From: Thermobifida halotolerans
Lineage (GTDB): Bacteria > Actinomycetota > Actinomycetes > Streptosporangiales > Streptosporangiaceae
Assembly (NCBI RefSeq): GCF_003574835.2
Contig: NZ_CP063196.1
Coordinates: 3,782,001 to 3,846,000, forward strand
Direction: 5' to 3'
DNA length: 64,000 nt
In this document: one piece after another, positions 34,972 through 43,857 of the stretch
Layout of the letters: each line of letters opens with the position of its first letter
Numbering within the stretch: the first letter of the stretch is position 1
Translations under genes and position numbers: made by a program
The notes under the pieces: model-generated
What the model saw: only the letters and a program-made list of their open reading frames with translations
What the model was told of the DNA's origin: nothing
Databases searched by the model: none

Positions 34972-35812
34972 TCGCTCCCGCTCTCCGTGTGCCGCCCCGG
35001 TGGGCGCTCTCGTATGCCTGCCTGGGGCCGCAGACGTCCGCGCGGTCGCACGCGCAGCGCCGTCCGCCGGCGTTGAGGCGGACCACGACCTTCTCCGCCG
35101 GAACCTCGTGTCCGACGACGACACCGTCGCCGTCGGGGGTGCGCACCCGGCTGCCTCGGGGAAGGTCCGCCCTGAACTCCCGGTACAGCTCGTGTTCGTA
35201 TCTCAGACAGCACATGAGTTTGCCGCAGGCGCCGGAGATCCGCATCGGGTTGGGGGGCAGGTTCTGCGCCCTGGCCATGCGCATGGTCACCGGCTCGAAG
35301 TCGGTGAGGAAGGTGGCGCAGCACAGGTCGCGCCCGCACGGGCCGATGCCGCCCTGGATCCGCGCGCCGTCGCGTGCGGGGACCCTGGTGAGCCGTACCC
35401 GTGCGTCCAGGGTACGGCCCAGTTCCCGCAGCAGGGCGCGAAAGTCCACCCTGGACGGCGCGGTGAAGTAGACGGTGAAGGTGTTGCCCGCGGTGGCGTG
35501 GTCGACGCCGATGACCCTCATGTTCAGTCCGTGTGCGCGGATCAGCCGTTTGGCGGTCCGGCGCGCCTCGGCCCGGCGGCGGCGGGCGTGTTCGGCGCGG
35601 GCCAGGTCCTCCTCGGTGGCGATGCCCTGGCACACGGGGAGACCGTCGACGTCCTCACCGACCCACTGCGGCGCCCACACGCACTCGGCGACCTCGGGGC
35701 CCTCGTCGGTGGGTACGAGCACCTTGTCGCCCACGCGGGGGCTGGTCTGTCCCGGGTCGAGGTAGTGGAGCTGTCCGTACCGTTCGAAGCTCACCGCCAT
35801 CATCATGGGCAT
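34907..35812 (-). CDS. ricT: PSP1-domain protein, RicT/YaaT family
   Basis: 301 residues. The conserved core has 'HYLDPGQTSPRVGDKVLVPTDEGPEVAECVW' at the N-terminus and two Cys clusters, 'IGPCGRDLCCATFL' and 'GACGKLMCCLRYE', that are hallmarks of RicT. In Bacillus these bind Fe-S clusters in the RicAFT complex controlling RNA processing; the actinobacterial role is not established. A Gly/Arg-rich tail overlaps the next gene. Several consecutive Met codons make the exact start uncertain (35800-35812). It follows holB, as in many genomes. Confidence 0.9.
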   Translation of the reverse strand: MPMMMAVSFERYGQLHYLDPGQTSPRVGDKVLVPTDEGPEVAECVWAPQWVGEDVDGLPVCQGIATEEDLARAEHARRRRAEARRTAKRLIRAHGLNMRVIGVDHATAGNTFTVYFTAPSRVDFRALLRELGRTLDARVRLTRVPARDGARIQGGIGPCGRDLCCATFLTDFEPVTMRMARAQNLPPNPMRISGACGKLMCCLRYEHELYREFRADLPRGSRVRTPDGDGVVVGHEVPAEKVVVRLNAGGRRCACDRADVCGPRQAYESAHRGGTRRAGASGSEGLDRRGAGGGAAGDGMR

Positions 35813-35867
35813 GGGGGTCAGCCTAGGCGTCGGCGGGCGGGCGGTGCCAGGGGCGGCCGTGTCGGTC

Positions 35868-37040
35868 TCACCCCAGGTACAGCGACGCCGTCATCGCCTC
35901 CATGGCGATCTGGGGGTGGACGTTGGCGCCGATGCGGCGGCGGCACTCCATGATGGCGTCGATGCGGCGCAGGGTGGCCTCGGGGGTCGAGGAGCGGGCG
36001 ACGCGGCGCAGGTCGGCGTCGTGGTCGCCGCTGGACAGTTCCACGGACGCGCCGAGTTGGACGGCGAGTACGTCGCGGTAGAAGGCGACCAGGTCCATCA
36101 GGGAGGTGTCGTAGGCGTCGCGTTTGAGGCGGGTGGCGCGGCGCTTCTGGCGCTCCTCCAGTTCCTTGATGGCTCCGGCCGCGCCCCGCACGGCCCTGGC
36201 CACGCCCCTGCCGGTGGCTCCCTCGCCGAACGCGGCCTTGAGGTCGGCCTTCTCCTGCTCGTCGAGGGCCGCCGTGGTCTCCTTGGCCTCGGCCTCGGCG
36301 ATCTCGTACAGCCGCGCGGCGGCCTGGACGCAGGCGCCCAGGCTGTCGAGGCGGGCGGGAATGGCGAGGATCTCCTGGCGCCGTTCGCGGGCGGTCTGGT
36401 CGGTGGCCAGGGTGCGGGCCCGTTCGAAGTGCCCGGCCGCGGCGCGCGCCGCCTCGGCCGCGCGCCCCGGGTCGACGCCGTCGCGGTCGACCAGCGCCTC
36501 GACGACCGCCCGGGTGGCGGGGGTGCGCAGGGTCACCAGGCGGCAGCGGGAGCGGATGGTGACGAGCAGGTCTTCGGCGGTGGGCGTGCACAGCAGCCAC
36601 ACCGTGCGCGCGGCGGGTTCCTCCACGGCCTTGAGCAGGGCGTTGGAGGCGGCCTCGGTGGCACGGTCGGCGTCCTCGAACAGCACCACCCGGAAGCGGC
36701 CCCCCGTGGGGCTGGAGGCGGCGCGCATGACCAGTTCGCGGGTCCGCTCCACGCCGAAGCTGAGCCCACTGGGGCGCACGTACAGCACGTCGGGGTGGGT
36801 GCCGGCGAACACCTGGTGGCAGGAGGGGCAGTGGCCGCAGCCGCCGTCGGGGCACTGCAGGGCGGCGGCGAACGCCCGCGCCGCCTGCGCCCGTCCCGAT
36901 CCGGGCGGTCCGGTGAACAGCCACGCGTGCGTCATGCCCGCGCCGTCACCGCCCGCGAGCAGGTCGTCGGCCGCGCGCGCGGCCGAGTGCAGCTGCTCGA
37001 TCACCGTGTCCTGGCCCACCAGGTCGTCGAAGACGCTCAT
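35868..37040 (-). CDS. holB: DNA polymerase III subunit delta' (clamp loader)
   Basis: 390 residues. The AAA+ domain opens with 'FDDLVGQDTVIEQL'. The P-loop is 'FTGPPGSGRAQAA' (about 43-55), in which Arg replaces the usual Lys, as is common in non-ATPase delta' subunits. The zinc module is 'CPDGGCGHCPSCHQ', followed by 'ALLKAVEEPAARTVWLL' and the SRC motif 'RSRCRLV'. It acts in the clamp loader that places the beta sliding clamp. Start: the GTG/ATG pair at 37043/37040 overlaps the MarR stop. Confidence 0.93.
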   Translation of the reverse strand: MSVFDDLVGQDTVIEQLHSAARAADDLLAGGDGAGMTHAWLFTGPPGSGRAQAARAFAAALQCPDGGCGHCPSCHQVFAGTHPDVLYVRPSGLSFGVERTRELVMRAASSPTGGRFRVVLFEDADRATEAASNALLKAVEEPAARTVWLLCTPTAEDLLVTIRSRCRLVTLRTPATRAVVEALVDRDGVDPGRAAEAARAAAGHFERARTLATDQTARERRQEILAIPARLDSLGACVQAAARLYEIAEAEAKETTAALDEQEKADLKAAFGEGATGRGVARAVRGAAGAIKELEERQKRRATRLKRDAYDTSLMDLVAFYRDVLAVQLGASVELSSGDHDADLRRVARSSTPEATLRRIDAIMECRRRIGANVHPQIAMEAMTASLYLG

Positions 37041-37537
37041 CACCGCTCAGCATAGGAGGACACGCCGACATCGGGGGCGGGTTCGGCCGTGTCCCCGGGA
37101 CGGTCGCCGCGGCCCACCGCCGTGCCCAGCAGTTCGCACAGGGCCCGGCGTTCGGCGTCGGTCAGGCAGCCCAGCGGGGAGTCCTCGGTGAGCAGGTCGA
37201 GCAGCCGCGCCCGCAGGGCCGTGCCGCTGTCGGTGAGGACCAGCCGCCTGACCCGCCGGTCGGCGGGGTCGAGACGGCGTTCCAGGAGACCGCGGCGTTC
37301 CAGCCGGTCCACCACGAAGGTGACGTTGGACGGTTCGCAGCACATCCGCGCCGCGAGTTCGCGCATGGTCAGCGGGCCGGTGAGTTCGCGCAGGGCGACG
37401 GCCTGGGTGGCGGTCAGTTCGAGTCGGTCGCCGCGGGAGCGCACGTGGGCGTCGATGCGTCGGGCCAGTTCGGCGACCAGGCCGCAGATCTGCGCGTCGG
37501 CGTCGGACGGGGAGGTGGGAGCGGGATCGCTGGCCAT
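37040..37537 (-). CDS. MarR-family transcriptional regulator
   Basis: 165 residues with the MarR winged helix ('LTMRELAARMCCEPSNVTFVVDRLERRGLLERR', about 56-88, then 'DPADRRVRRLVLTDSG'). The neighbouring 'MCCEPS' cysteines could sense oxidants. It is divergent from the NADP-binding oxidoreductase gene at 37642 and likely controls it through the AT-rich gap between them. Its stop overlaps the holB start, so holB may be partly under this promoter. Confidence 0.9.
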   Translation of the reverse strand: MASDPAPTSPSDADAQICGLVAELARRIDAHVRSRGDRLELTATQAVALRELTGPLTMRELAARMCCEPSNVTFVVDRLERRGLLERRLDPADRRVRRLVLTDSGTALRARLLDLLTEDSPLGCLTDAERRALCELLGTAVGRGDRPGDTAEPAPDVGVSSYAER

Positions 37538-37547
37538 GGACCCACTT

Positions 37548-37641
37548 TAGCCAGACCAGACAAACTTCTAGCTATAATCTTTTCAGTTAGTACTTCATGG
37601 TGGTCGACCACTCCACACACCGACACAAGAGACAGAACTCC
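37548..37641. promoter_or_regulatory. Divergent promoter region of marR and the oxidoreductase
   Basis: This gap is AT-rich. It contains a consensus TATAAT (37573-37578) pointing right, but no clear -35. Several short imperfect repeats of CTAGCTA/TTAGTA type could be MarR sites. The actual operator cannot be defined by eye. Confidence 0.45.
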
Positions 37642-38283
37642 ATGCACTCCACTCGCCCTCTTCACCTCGGCATCCTCGGCGCGGGCCGGATCGGCTCGAC
37701 GCTGGCCCGCCACTGGGTCCGTGCCGGACACACCGTGGTCCTGGGGTCGCGCTCCCCCGAACGCCTCACCGACCTGGTCGGGGAACTGGGACCGCGGGCC
37801 TCGGCCGACACCGCGCCGCGGGCCGCCCGGCACTCCGACGTCGTCGTGCTGGCCGTCCCCCACACGGCGCTCGCCGCGACGCTCGACGCCGTGGGCACGG
37901 CCCTGGACGGCAAGGTGGTCGTCGACACCACCAACCCCGTGACCTTCTCCCCCGACGGACGCATCGTCTCCACCCTTCCCGAGGGGCGGACCGCCGGGGA
38001 GGCGACCGCAGCACTGCTCCCCCGCTCCCGGGTGGTGCGCGCCTTCACCCACGTGATGTACGAACTGCTGGCGTCCCGGGGCCTGGCCCAGCCGCTGCTG
38101 TGGGCGATGACGATCGCCGGGGACGACGCCGACGCCAAGCGGACCGTCGCCGACCTGGTCCGCGACACCGGGTTCACCCCCGTCGACATCGGCTCGCTCG
38201 CCGAGTCCGCGCCGCTGGACCCGGGCGGGGCGCTCTTCCCGCAGACGTCCACCGCGGCGGATCTGCTCGCCAGGATCGCCTGA
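37642..38283 (+). CDS. NADP-binding oxidoreductase (F420-dependent NADP reductase-like)
   Basis: 213 residues. The Rossmann motif 'LGILGAGRIGSTLARHWVRAGH' is at the N-terminus, followed by 'VVLGSRSPE', 'DVVVLAVPHTALA' and 'VVDTTNPVTFSPDG'. This is the pattern of NADPH:F420 oxidoreductase-like and NAD-binding family-2 proteins. The hydride acceptor is not certain. ATG 37642 was preferred; ATG 37597 is in frame but lacks a ribosome-binding site. It is divergently paired with the MarR gene, an arrangement typical of a redox-responsive pair. Confidence 0.8.
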   Translation: MHSTRPLHLGILGAGRIGSTLARHWVRAGHTVVLGSRSPERLTDLVGELGPRASADTAPRAARHSDVVVLAVPHTALAATLDAVGTALDGKVVVDTTNPVTFSPDGRIVSTLPEGRTAGEATAALLPRSRVVRAFTHVMYELLASRGLAQPLLWAMTIAGDDADAKRTVADLVRDTGFTPVDIGSLAESAPLDPGGALFPQTSTAADLLARIA

Positions 38284-38293
38284 CACACGAAGA

Positions 38294-38324
38294 AGGGGCG
38301 GCGCCGTGCCGCGGCGCCGCCCCT
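38294..38324. terminator. Bidirectional hairpin between convergent genes
   Basis: Perfect 13-bp arms (AGGGGCGGCGCCG / CGGCGCCGCCCCT) with a 5-base loop lie between the oxidoreductase stop and the tmk stop. There is no T-tract. Confidence 0.55.
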
Positions 38325-38338
38325 GCCGACCCGTCGGG

Positions 38339-40399
38339 TCACTCCTTGATGATCGGGATCATCCCGGTGATCTGCTCGGCGTCGTCAGGCACCGGGTCGG
38401 GCAGCAGCGGCCGCAGGTGCCGCCGGATGGCCCGGGTGACGGCCTCCTGCGGCTCCTGGGCGTCCAGCACCAGGTAGCGTTCGGGCTCACGGTCGGCCAG
38501 TTGCAAGAAGCCGCGGCGGACCCGCTCGTGGAACTCCAGGGACTCCGACTCCAGCCGGTCGGCGGGTCGGTCGGCGTGCCGCCTGAGCCCCTCCTCCACG
38601 GGCAGGTCCAGCACGATGGTCAGGTCCGGCACCAGCCGCCCGGTGGCCCAGTCGTTGAGCCGGGCGACCTCGTCCCCGTCCAGGTCGCGACCGGCGCCCT
38701 GGTAGGCGAGGGTCGAGTCGACGTAGCGGTCGCTGATGACGATCGCGCCCCGCTCCAGGGCGGGCCGGATCACCGTTTCGACGTGTTCGGCGCGGTCGGC
38801 CGCGTACAGCAGCACCTCGGTCCGCGCGGCCATGCCCGCGTGCGCCTTGTCCAGCAGCATCGTGCGCAGCCGCATGCCCAGCTTGGTGGCTCCCGGTTCG
38901 CGGGTGGTCAGCACGTCGAAGCCCTCCTCGCGCAGCCACACCGCGATCTCGCGGACCTGGGTGGACTTGCCGGAGCCCTCACCGCCCTCCAGCACCACGA
39001 ACAGTCCGCCGGGCCGTTCGGGGGCGTCGTCCCCGGGCTTCCCGCCTCCCAGCGCGGTCCTGAGTTCGGCCAGCAGCGACACCTCGTGGTTGTCGTTCAC
39101 CTGCCAGTAGGTGACCAGCGCCACCAGGATCAGCAGCGCCGCGGCGATCAGGAGCACCCCGGCCGACCCGTGGAAATCGTAGGCCAGCTCGCCCGCCTCG
39201 AAGCGGCGGGAGCCCATCGCTGCCGCGACCAGCGGAGCCGCTGCGGCCGAGCCCATCAGCACGACCCGGGCCATGGCGTGCAGGAACGCGAGGGTGCGGC
39301 CGCGGATGTCGCCCTCGACCTCCTGGCCCAGCATCGTCAGGCCGATCGCCCAGGCGATTCCCGCGCCGACGCCCAGGGCCGTGGTGAGCACCGCGGCCAG
39401 GACCATGTCGTTGACCAGTCCGACCAGCAGCAGCGCCACCCCGGACAGGCCCAGGGACAGGCCGAACAGGCGGCGGCGGCTGAGGTCGCGCAGTATCCGG
39501 GGACCGGCGAACATGCCGACCGCCATCCCGGTGAAGACCGCCGCGAACAGCACACCGAATCCGGCGTTGCCCGCGCCGAGGCTGGTCACGAAGATCCGTG
39601 CCACGCCGATGACCGCGCCGCCCGCGGCGGACGCGCCGAGCATGCCCAGCAGCAGGCCGCGTACCAGCCTGGTGGTTCCGGCGAACCGCAGGCCCTCCCA
39701 GATCGCGCGGAACGTCGACGGTCGGGTGGGGCTGTCGGAGCCGCGTGTGACGGGGATCGGCAGCCGCCAGGCGACGACGGCGGCGACGAGGAAGGCGACG
39801 CCGTTGGCGTAGAGGGCGAAGTCCGCCTCGGGCGTCCGCAGCGCGGGGAAGAGGCCGCCCAGCAGCGTGCTGAGGGCGGCCAGCAGCGCGAACAGTCCCG
39901 CGGCCACCGGCGCCGCGCCGTAGGTGGTGAGCAGGTTGAGCTGGTCGGCCTGCTCCAGCCGGTGCTTGGGCACCAGGGTGGGCACGGTGGCGTCCCTGGC
40001 GGACGCCCGGAACAGCGCCGCGCACCCGGCGAGGAAGTTGGCGATGAGCAGCCAGTCCAGGCGTCCGACGATGGGGATCGAGACGTAGAGCAGACCGCGG
40101 AGGATGTCGCTGACGACCATGGTGAGGCGGCGGTCGACGCGGTCGGCCAGCGCTCCGGCGATCGGGCCGAGCAGCACCGAGGGGAGCACCCTGAGGACCA
40201 CCACGCCGCTCACCGCGAAGTACCGCACGACCGCTTCCTCGCCCTGGGTGAGGATGGCGGCCAGGGAGATGAGTGCCAGGAGGCTCAGCCAGTCACCGAG
40301 GCTGGACAGGGACAGCGAGATCCACAGCCGCCGGAACGGCGTGATCGCGAGAACGGTGCGCGCCTCGCCGGGCGCTCCGAGGGGTGCGGGTCGGCTCAT
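38339..40399 (-). CDS. tmk: Fusion of MFS-type transporter and thymidylate kinase
   Basis: 686 residues. About 440 N-terminal residues form a multi-spanning major facilitator domain (first helices near 27-50; signature-like 'GALADRVDRRLTMVV'). After a short linker, a complete dTMP kinase follows: P-loop 'FVVLEGGEGSGKSTQ' (about 467-481), 'TTREPGATKLG', the DRY-type 'ISDRYVDSTLAYQG' and a lid with Arg residues. It converts dTMP to dTDP. The transported substrate is unknown. The fusion is known in several actinobacteria, and nothing suggests a frameshift artefact. tmk is normally next to holB; here the MarR/oxidoreductase pair lies between. Confidence 0.9.
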   Translation of the reverse strand: MSRPAPLGAPGEARTVLAITPFRRLWISLSLSSLGDWLSLLALISLAAILTQGEEAVVRYFAVSGVVVLRVLPSVLLGPIAGALADRVDRRLTMVVSDILRGLLYVSIPIVGRLDWLLIANFLAGCAALFRASARDATVPTLVPKHRLEQADQLNLLTTYGAAPVAAGLFALLAALSTLLGGLFPALRTPEADFALYANGVAFLVAAVVAWRLPIPVTRGSDSPTRPSTFRAIWEGLRFAGTTRLVRGLLLGMLGASAAGGAVIGVARIFVTSLGAGNAGFGVLFAAVFTGMAVGMFAGPRILRDLSRRRLFGLSLGLSGVALLLVGLVNDMVLAAVLTTALGVGAGIAWAIGLTMLGQEVEGDIRGRTLAFLHAMARVVLMGSAAAAPLVAAAMGSRRFEAGELAYDFHGSAGVLLIAAALLILVALVTYWQVNDNHEVSLLAELRTALGGGKPGDDAPERPGGLFVVLEGGEGSGKSTQVREIAVWLREEGFDVLTTREPGATKLGMRLRTMLLDKAHAGMAARTEVLLYAADRAEHVETVIRPALERGAIVISDRYVDSTLAYQGAGRDLDGDEVARLNDWATGRLVPDLTIVLDLPVEEGLRRHADRPADRLESESLEFHERVRRGFLQLADREPERYLVLDAQEPQEAVTRAIRRHLRPLLPDPVPDDAEQITGMIPIIKE

Positions 40400-40514
40400 G
40401 GCGAACAGCGTAGCGACGGGGACGAATCATGCAACGCTTACGGACAGCCCATTACCGGCAATTCCGGACATCTCTCCAGTTCTTCGGCAGCCACGATTTT
40501 TCTTCCCGGAAAGC

Positions 40515-40557
40515 GCGTGGGGGAGGATCCCGGGCACCCCGGGACCCTCCCCCACGC
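40515..40557 (-). terminator. Terminator hairpin after topA
   Basis: 20-bp arms (40515-40534 and 40538-40557) have one mismatch and a 3-base loop, ten bases beyond the topA stop on the minus strand. Transcription reading on would enter the region before tmk. Confidence 0.6.
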
Positions 40558-40566
40558 GGCGGCGGT

Positions 40567-43302
40567 TCAGGACTTCCTGGTGGTGTTCCTCTTTGCTGCC
40601 GTCTTCTTGCCCGTGGTCTTCTTGGCGGCCGTGCGCGTGGCCGGCTTCTTCGCCGGGGCCTTGGCGCGGCGGTCGGCCAGCAGCTCGGCGGCGCGCTCCA
40701 CCGTGATCGACTCCACCGCGTCCCCCCTGCGCAGGGAGGCGTTGCTCTCGCCGTCGGTGACGTAGGGACCGAAACGGCCCTCCTTGATCACCATGGGCCT
40801 GCCGGTCTGGGGGTCCTCGCCGAGTTCGCGCAGCGGCGGCGCGGCGGCGCGGCGGCCCCGCTTCTTCGGCTGCGCGAACAGCTCCCTGGCCTGCTCGATG
40901 GTGACCGTGAACATCTGCTCCTCGGTCTCCAGCGAACGGCTGTCGCCGCCCTTCTTCAGGTACGGCCCGAACCGTCCGTTGTGCGCCGTGACCTGCTCGC
41001 CGTCGATCTCGCCGACCACGCGCGGCAGCGACAGCAGCCTGAGCGCGTCCTCCAGGGTGACCGTGTCCAGCGACATGGACTTCAGCAGCGACGCGGTGCG
41101 CGGCTTGGGCGCGGCCGTCTTCTTCCGTCCCTTCGCCTTGGTCTCGGCGGCCTCGGACTCCTCGATGACCTCGGTGACGTAGGGGCCGAACCGGCCGCTC
41201 TTGGCCACGATCGTGCGCCCCGTCTCCGGGTCCTTGCCGAGTTCGCGGTCCCCACTGGGCTGGGCGAACAGCTCCTCGGCCCGCTCCCTGGTCAGCTCGT
41301 CGGGGGCGAGGTCCTCGGGCACGTTGACCCGCTGGCCGTCCCGCTCCAGGTAGGGGCCGTAACGGCCGACCCGCAGCACGATGTCGGTGTCGGGCAGCGG
41401 GAAGGAGCTGATCTCCCTGGGGTCGATCTCCCCGAGGTGGTCGCCCACCAGCTCCTTCAGCCCGGCCTCGCCGTCGGCGCCGAAGTAGAACCGGCGCAGC
41501 CACGGCACCCGTTCGGCCTCGCCGCGCGCGATGGCGTCGAGCATGTCCTCCATGCGCGCGGTGAAGTCGTAGTCGACCAGGTGGCCGAAGTGGCGCTCCA
41601 GCAGTTGCACCACGGCGAAGGCCAGGAAGGACGGCACCAGCGCCGAGCCCTTCTTGAACACGTAGCCGCGGTCGAGGATGGTGCCGATGATGGTCGCGTA
41701 GGTGGAGGGGCGGCCGATCTCGCGCTCCTCCAGCTCCTTGACCAGCGAGGCCTCGGTGTAGCGGGCGGGCGGGCGGGTGCTGTGCCCCTCGGCCTCGACG
41801 CTCTCGGCCCGGAGCGCGTCGCCCTCCTCCATGGCGGGCAGCCGCCGTTCGCGGTCGTCGAGTTCGGCCTGCGGGTCGTCGGAGCCCTCGACGTAGGCCT
41901 TGAGGAAGCCGTGGAAGGTGATGATCTTGCCGGTGGCGGAGAACTCCGCCCGCTCGCCCGCGCTGGAGACGCCGTCGATGCGGACGCTCACCGACTCGCC
42001 GACGGCGTCCTTCATCTGGGAGGCGACGGTGCGCTTCCAGATGAGTTCGTAGAGGCGGAACTCGACTCCGCCCAGCCCCGTCTCGGCGGGGGTGCGGAAG
42101 GTGTCGCCCGCCGGGCGGATCGCCTCGTGGGCCTCCTGGGCGTTCTTGACCTTGCTGGCGTAGCTGCGCGGCTTGGCGGGCAGGTAGGCGTCACCGTACA
42201 GGCGCGCGACCTGGTCGCGGGCGGCGGCCACCGCGTTCTCCGACAGGGTGGTGCTGTCGGTGCGCATGTAGGTGATGTAGCCGTTCTCGTACAGCCGCTG
42301 CGCCACCTGCATGGTCTGCTTGGCCGACAGGCCGAGCTTGCGGGAGGACTCCTGCTGCAGGGTGGTGGTGCGGAACGGCGCGTACGGCGAGCGCCGGTAG
42401 GGCTTGCGCTCCACCGAACGCACCGTGTACTCGGCGCCGCCCAGGCGGGCGGCCAGTCCTCGGGCGGCCTCCTCGTCGAGGTGGCGGACGCCTCGGGCGG
42501 AGCGCAGCACGCCCTGGGAGGTGAAGTCGCGCCCCTGGGCGACGCGGGCGCCGTCCACCGCGGTCAGGGCCGCCGGGAAGGCGGTCGGCTCGTCCCCGCC
42601 CGCGCCGGTGAGTACGTCGAAGACGGCCTTCAGGCCCCAGTACTCGGCCGCGGTGAACGCGATGCGCTCGCGTTCGCGCTCCACCACCAGGCGGGTCGCC
42701 ACGGACTGCACGCGGCCCGCCGAGAGCTTGGGCATGACCTTCTTCCACAGCACCGGGGAGACCTCGTAGCCGTAGAGCCGGTCGAGGATGCGGCGGGTCT
42801 CCTGGGCGTCGACCAGTCGCAGGTTGAGGTCGCGGGTGTGCTCGGCGGCGCGGCGGATGGCGTCCTTGGTGATCTCGTTGAACACCATGCGCCTGACCGG
42901 GATCTTGGGTTTGAGCTCCTCGCGCAGGTGCCAGGCGATCGCCTCGCCCTCGCGGTCCTCATCGGTGGCCAGGTACAGTTCGTCGGCGTCGGCCAGCAAC
43001 TCCTTGAGCTTTCTGACCTGCGCCTTCTTGTCGGTGTTGACGACATAGAGGGGCTCGAAGCCGTGGTCGACGTCGACGCCCAGGCGCGCCCACGGCTTCT
43101 CCTTGTACCGGGCCGGGATCTCCGCGGCCTTGGTCGGCAGGTCCCGGATGTGGCCGATGCTGGACTCCACGACGTAGCCGCGGCCGAGGTAGCCCGCGAT
43201 CGTCTTGGCCTTGGCCGGCGACTCGACGATGACGAGTTTGTTTCCTCCGCCCCGTGCGGTGTCCTTCGAGCCGTTTCCGGCGCTGCCCTTCTTGGGTGGC
43301 AC
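40567..43302 (-). CDS. topA: DNA topoisomerase I
   Basis: This 911-residue type IA topoisomerase relaxes negative supercoils. The Toprim domain starts 'KLVIVESPAKAKTIAGYLG' and has 'DEDREGEAIAWHL'. The active-site Tyr is in 'GYITYMRTDST'. The C-terminal part has several repeated modules of the 'GRFGPYVT/GRYGPYL' type that replace zinc fingers in actinobacteria, and it ends in a Lys-rich tail (repeated AAKK/TAKK) that binds DNA. GTG 43302 follows AGGGGAAG; the frame extends upstream without support. Confidence 0.96.
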   Translation of the reverse strand: MPPKKGSAGNGSKDTARGGGNKLVIVESPAKAKTIAGYLGRGYVVESSIGHIRDLPTKAAEIPARYKEKPWARLGVDVDHGFEPLYVVNTDKKAQVRKLKELLADADELYLATDEDREGEAIAWHLREELKPKIPVRRMVFNEITKDAIRRAAEHTRDLNLRLVDAQETRRILDRLYGYEVSPVLWKKVMPKLSAGRVQSVATRLVVERERERIAFTAAEYWGLKAVFDVLTGAGGDEPTAFPAALTAVDGARVAQGRDFTSQGVLRSARGVRHLDEEAARGLAARLGGAEYTVRSVERKPYRRSPYAPFRTTTLQQESSRKLGLSAKQTMQVAQRLYENGYITYMRTDSTTLSENAVAAARDQVARLYGDAYLPAKPRSYASKVKNAQEAHEAIRPAGDTFRTPAETGLGGVEFRLYELIWKRTVASQMKDAVGESVSVRIDGVSSAGERAEFSATGKIITFHGFLKAYVEGSDDPQAELDDRERRLPAMEEGDALRAESVEAEGHSTRPPARYTEASLVKELEEREIGRPSTYATIIGTILDRGYVFKKGSALVPSFLAFAVVQLLERHFGHLVDYDFTARMEDMLDAIARGEAERVPWLRRFYFGADGEAGLKELVGDHLGEIDPREISSFPLPDTDIVLRVGRYGPYLERDGQRVNVPEDLAPDELTRERAEELFAQPSGDRELGKDPETGRTIVAKSGRFGPYVTEVIEESEAAETKAKGRKKTAAPKPRTASLLKSMSLDTVTLEDALRLLSLPRVVGEIDGEQVTAHNGRFGPYLKKGGDSRSLETEEQMFTVTIEQARELFAQPKKRGRRAAAPPLRELGEDPQTGRPMVIKEGRFGPYVTDGESNASLRRGDAVESITVERAAELLADRRAKAPAKKPATRTAAKKTTGKKTAAKRNTTRKS

Positions 43303-43525
43303 GTCTTCCCCTACGTCTCGCCTCGCGTCCGCGCGTCCACTCCGCGACGCGCGATGTCGGTTGCCCAAACTTCGACGGTAACCGACGTCGCCCGGTGCCC
43401 TCCCGTATCCTCCGAGTCCGCGTGGTGGGCCGCGGTTCGGGTTTTCCCCGTGGAAGGCGCTGTCCTCGCTCCGTGCGGGTAAACGCTATGGCGTAACACC
43501 CGTCGGCAGTCGCAGAATAAACGCA

Positions 43526-43711
43526 ATGCTTGAGTACGAATACCAAGAACTCCGCTTTCCACGCGGCACCTCGCGCAGCGCGGCACGTCAGGTCCTCACC
43601 GAGCACGCCGAGTACGGCCGGTGGGAGCTGGCCCGGGTACGGGTGTACCTGGACGGCAGCCGCCGTGTCACCTTACGGCGCCGGATCATCCGACAACCAA
43701 GATTAGTGTGA
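43526..43711 (+). CDS. DUF5703 family protein
   Basis: 61 residues beginning 'MLEYEYQELRFPRGTSRSAARQVLTEHAEYGRWELARVRVY' and ending in an Arg-rich 'RRRIIRQPR'. This pattern is a small conserved actinobacterial protein of unknown function, usually near topA or DNA-processing genes. It is divergent from topA across about 220 bp that hold the promoters of both. Confidence 0.85.
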   Translation: MLEYEYQELRFPRGTSRSAARQVLTEHAEYGRWELARVRVYLDGSRRVTLRRRIIRQPRLV

Positions 43712-43753
43712 TTTCACTCACAGAATACCGGGGGTGTGTTCTGTGTCCCGTAC

Positions 43754-43789
43754 CTGTACGGGGGCGAGCTCCGGCTCGCCCCCGTACAG
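43754..43789. terminator. Perfect 16-bp hairpin between convergent genes
   Basis: CTGTACGGGGGCGAGC and its exact complement surround TCCG. It lies between the DUF5703 gene and the secreted-protein gene that converge here, and probably terminates both. Confidence 0.65.
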
Positions 43790-43857
43790 TACGGCATGGT
43801 TGGTTCTGATGGCGAAGAGCGTCCCGAGGCCGCGGCGGACCCCGGGTGTCTAGAGCG

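Noticed and set aside
40567-40700. Lys/Ala/Thr repeats at the topA 3' end as a separate repeat element
   Set aside because: They are the DNA-binding tail usual in actinobacterial topoisomerase I.
40429-43482. 1017-residue plus-strand frame opposite topA
   Set aside because: topA motifs are clear on the minus strand; the opposite frame has shadow composition.
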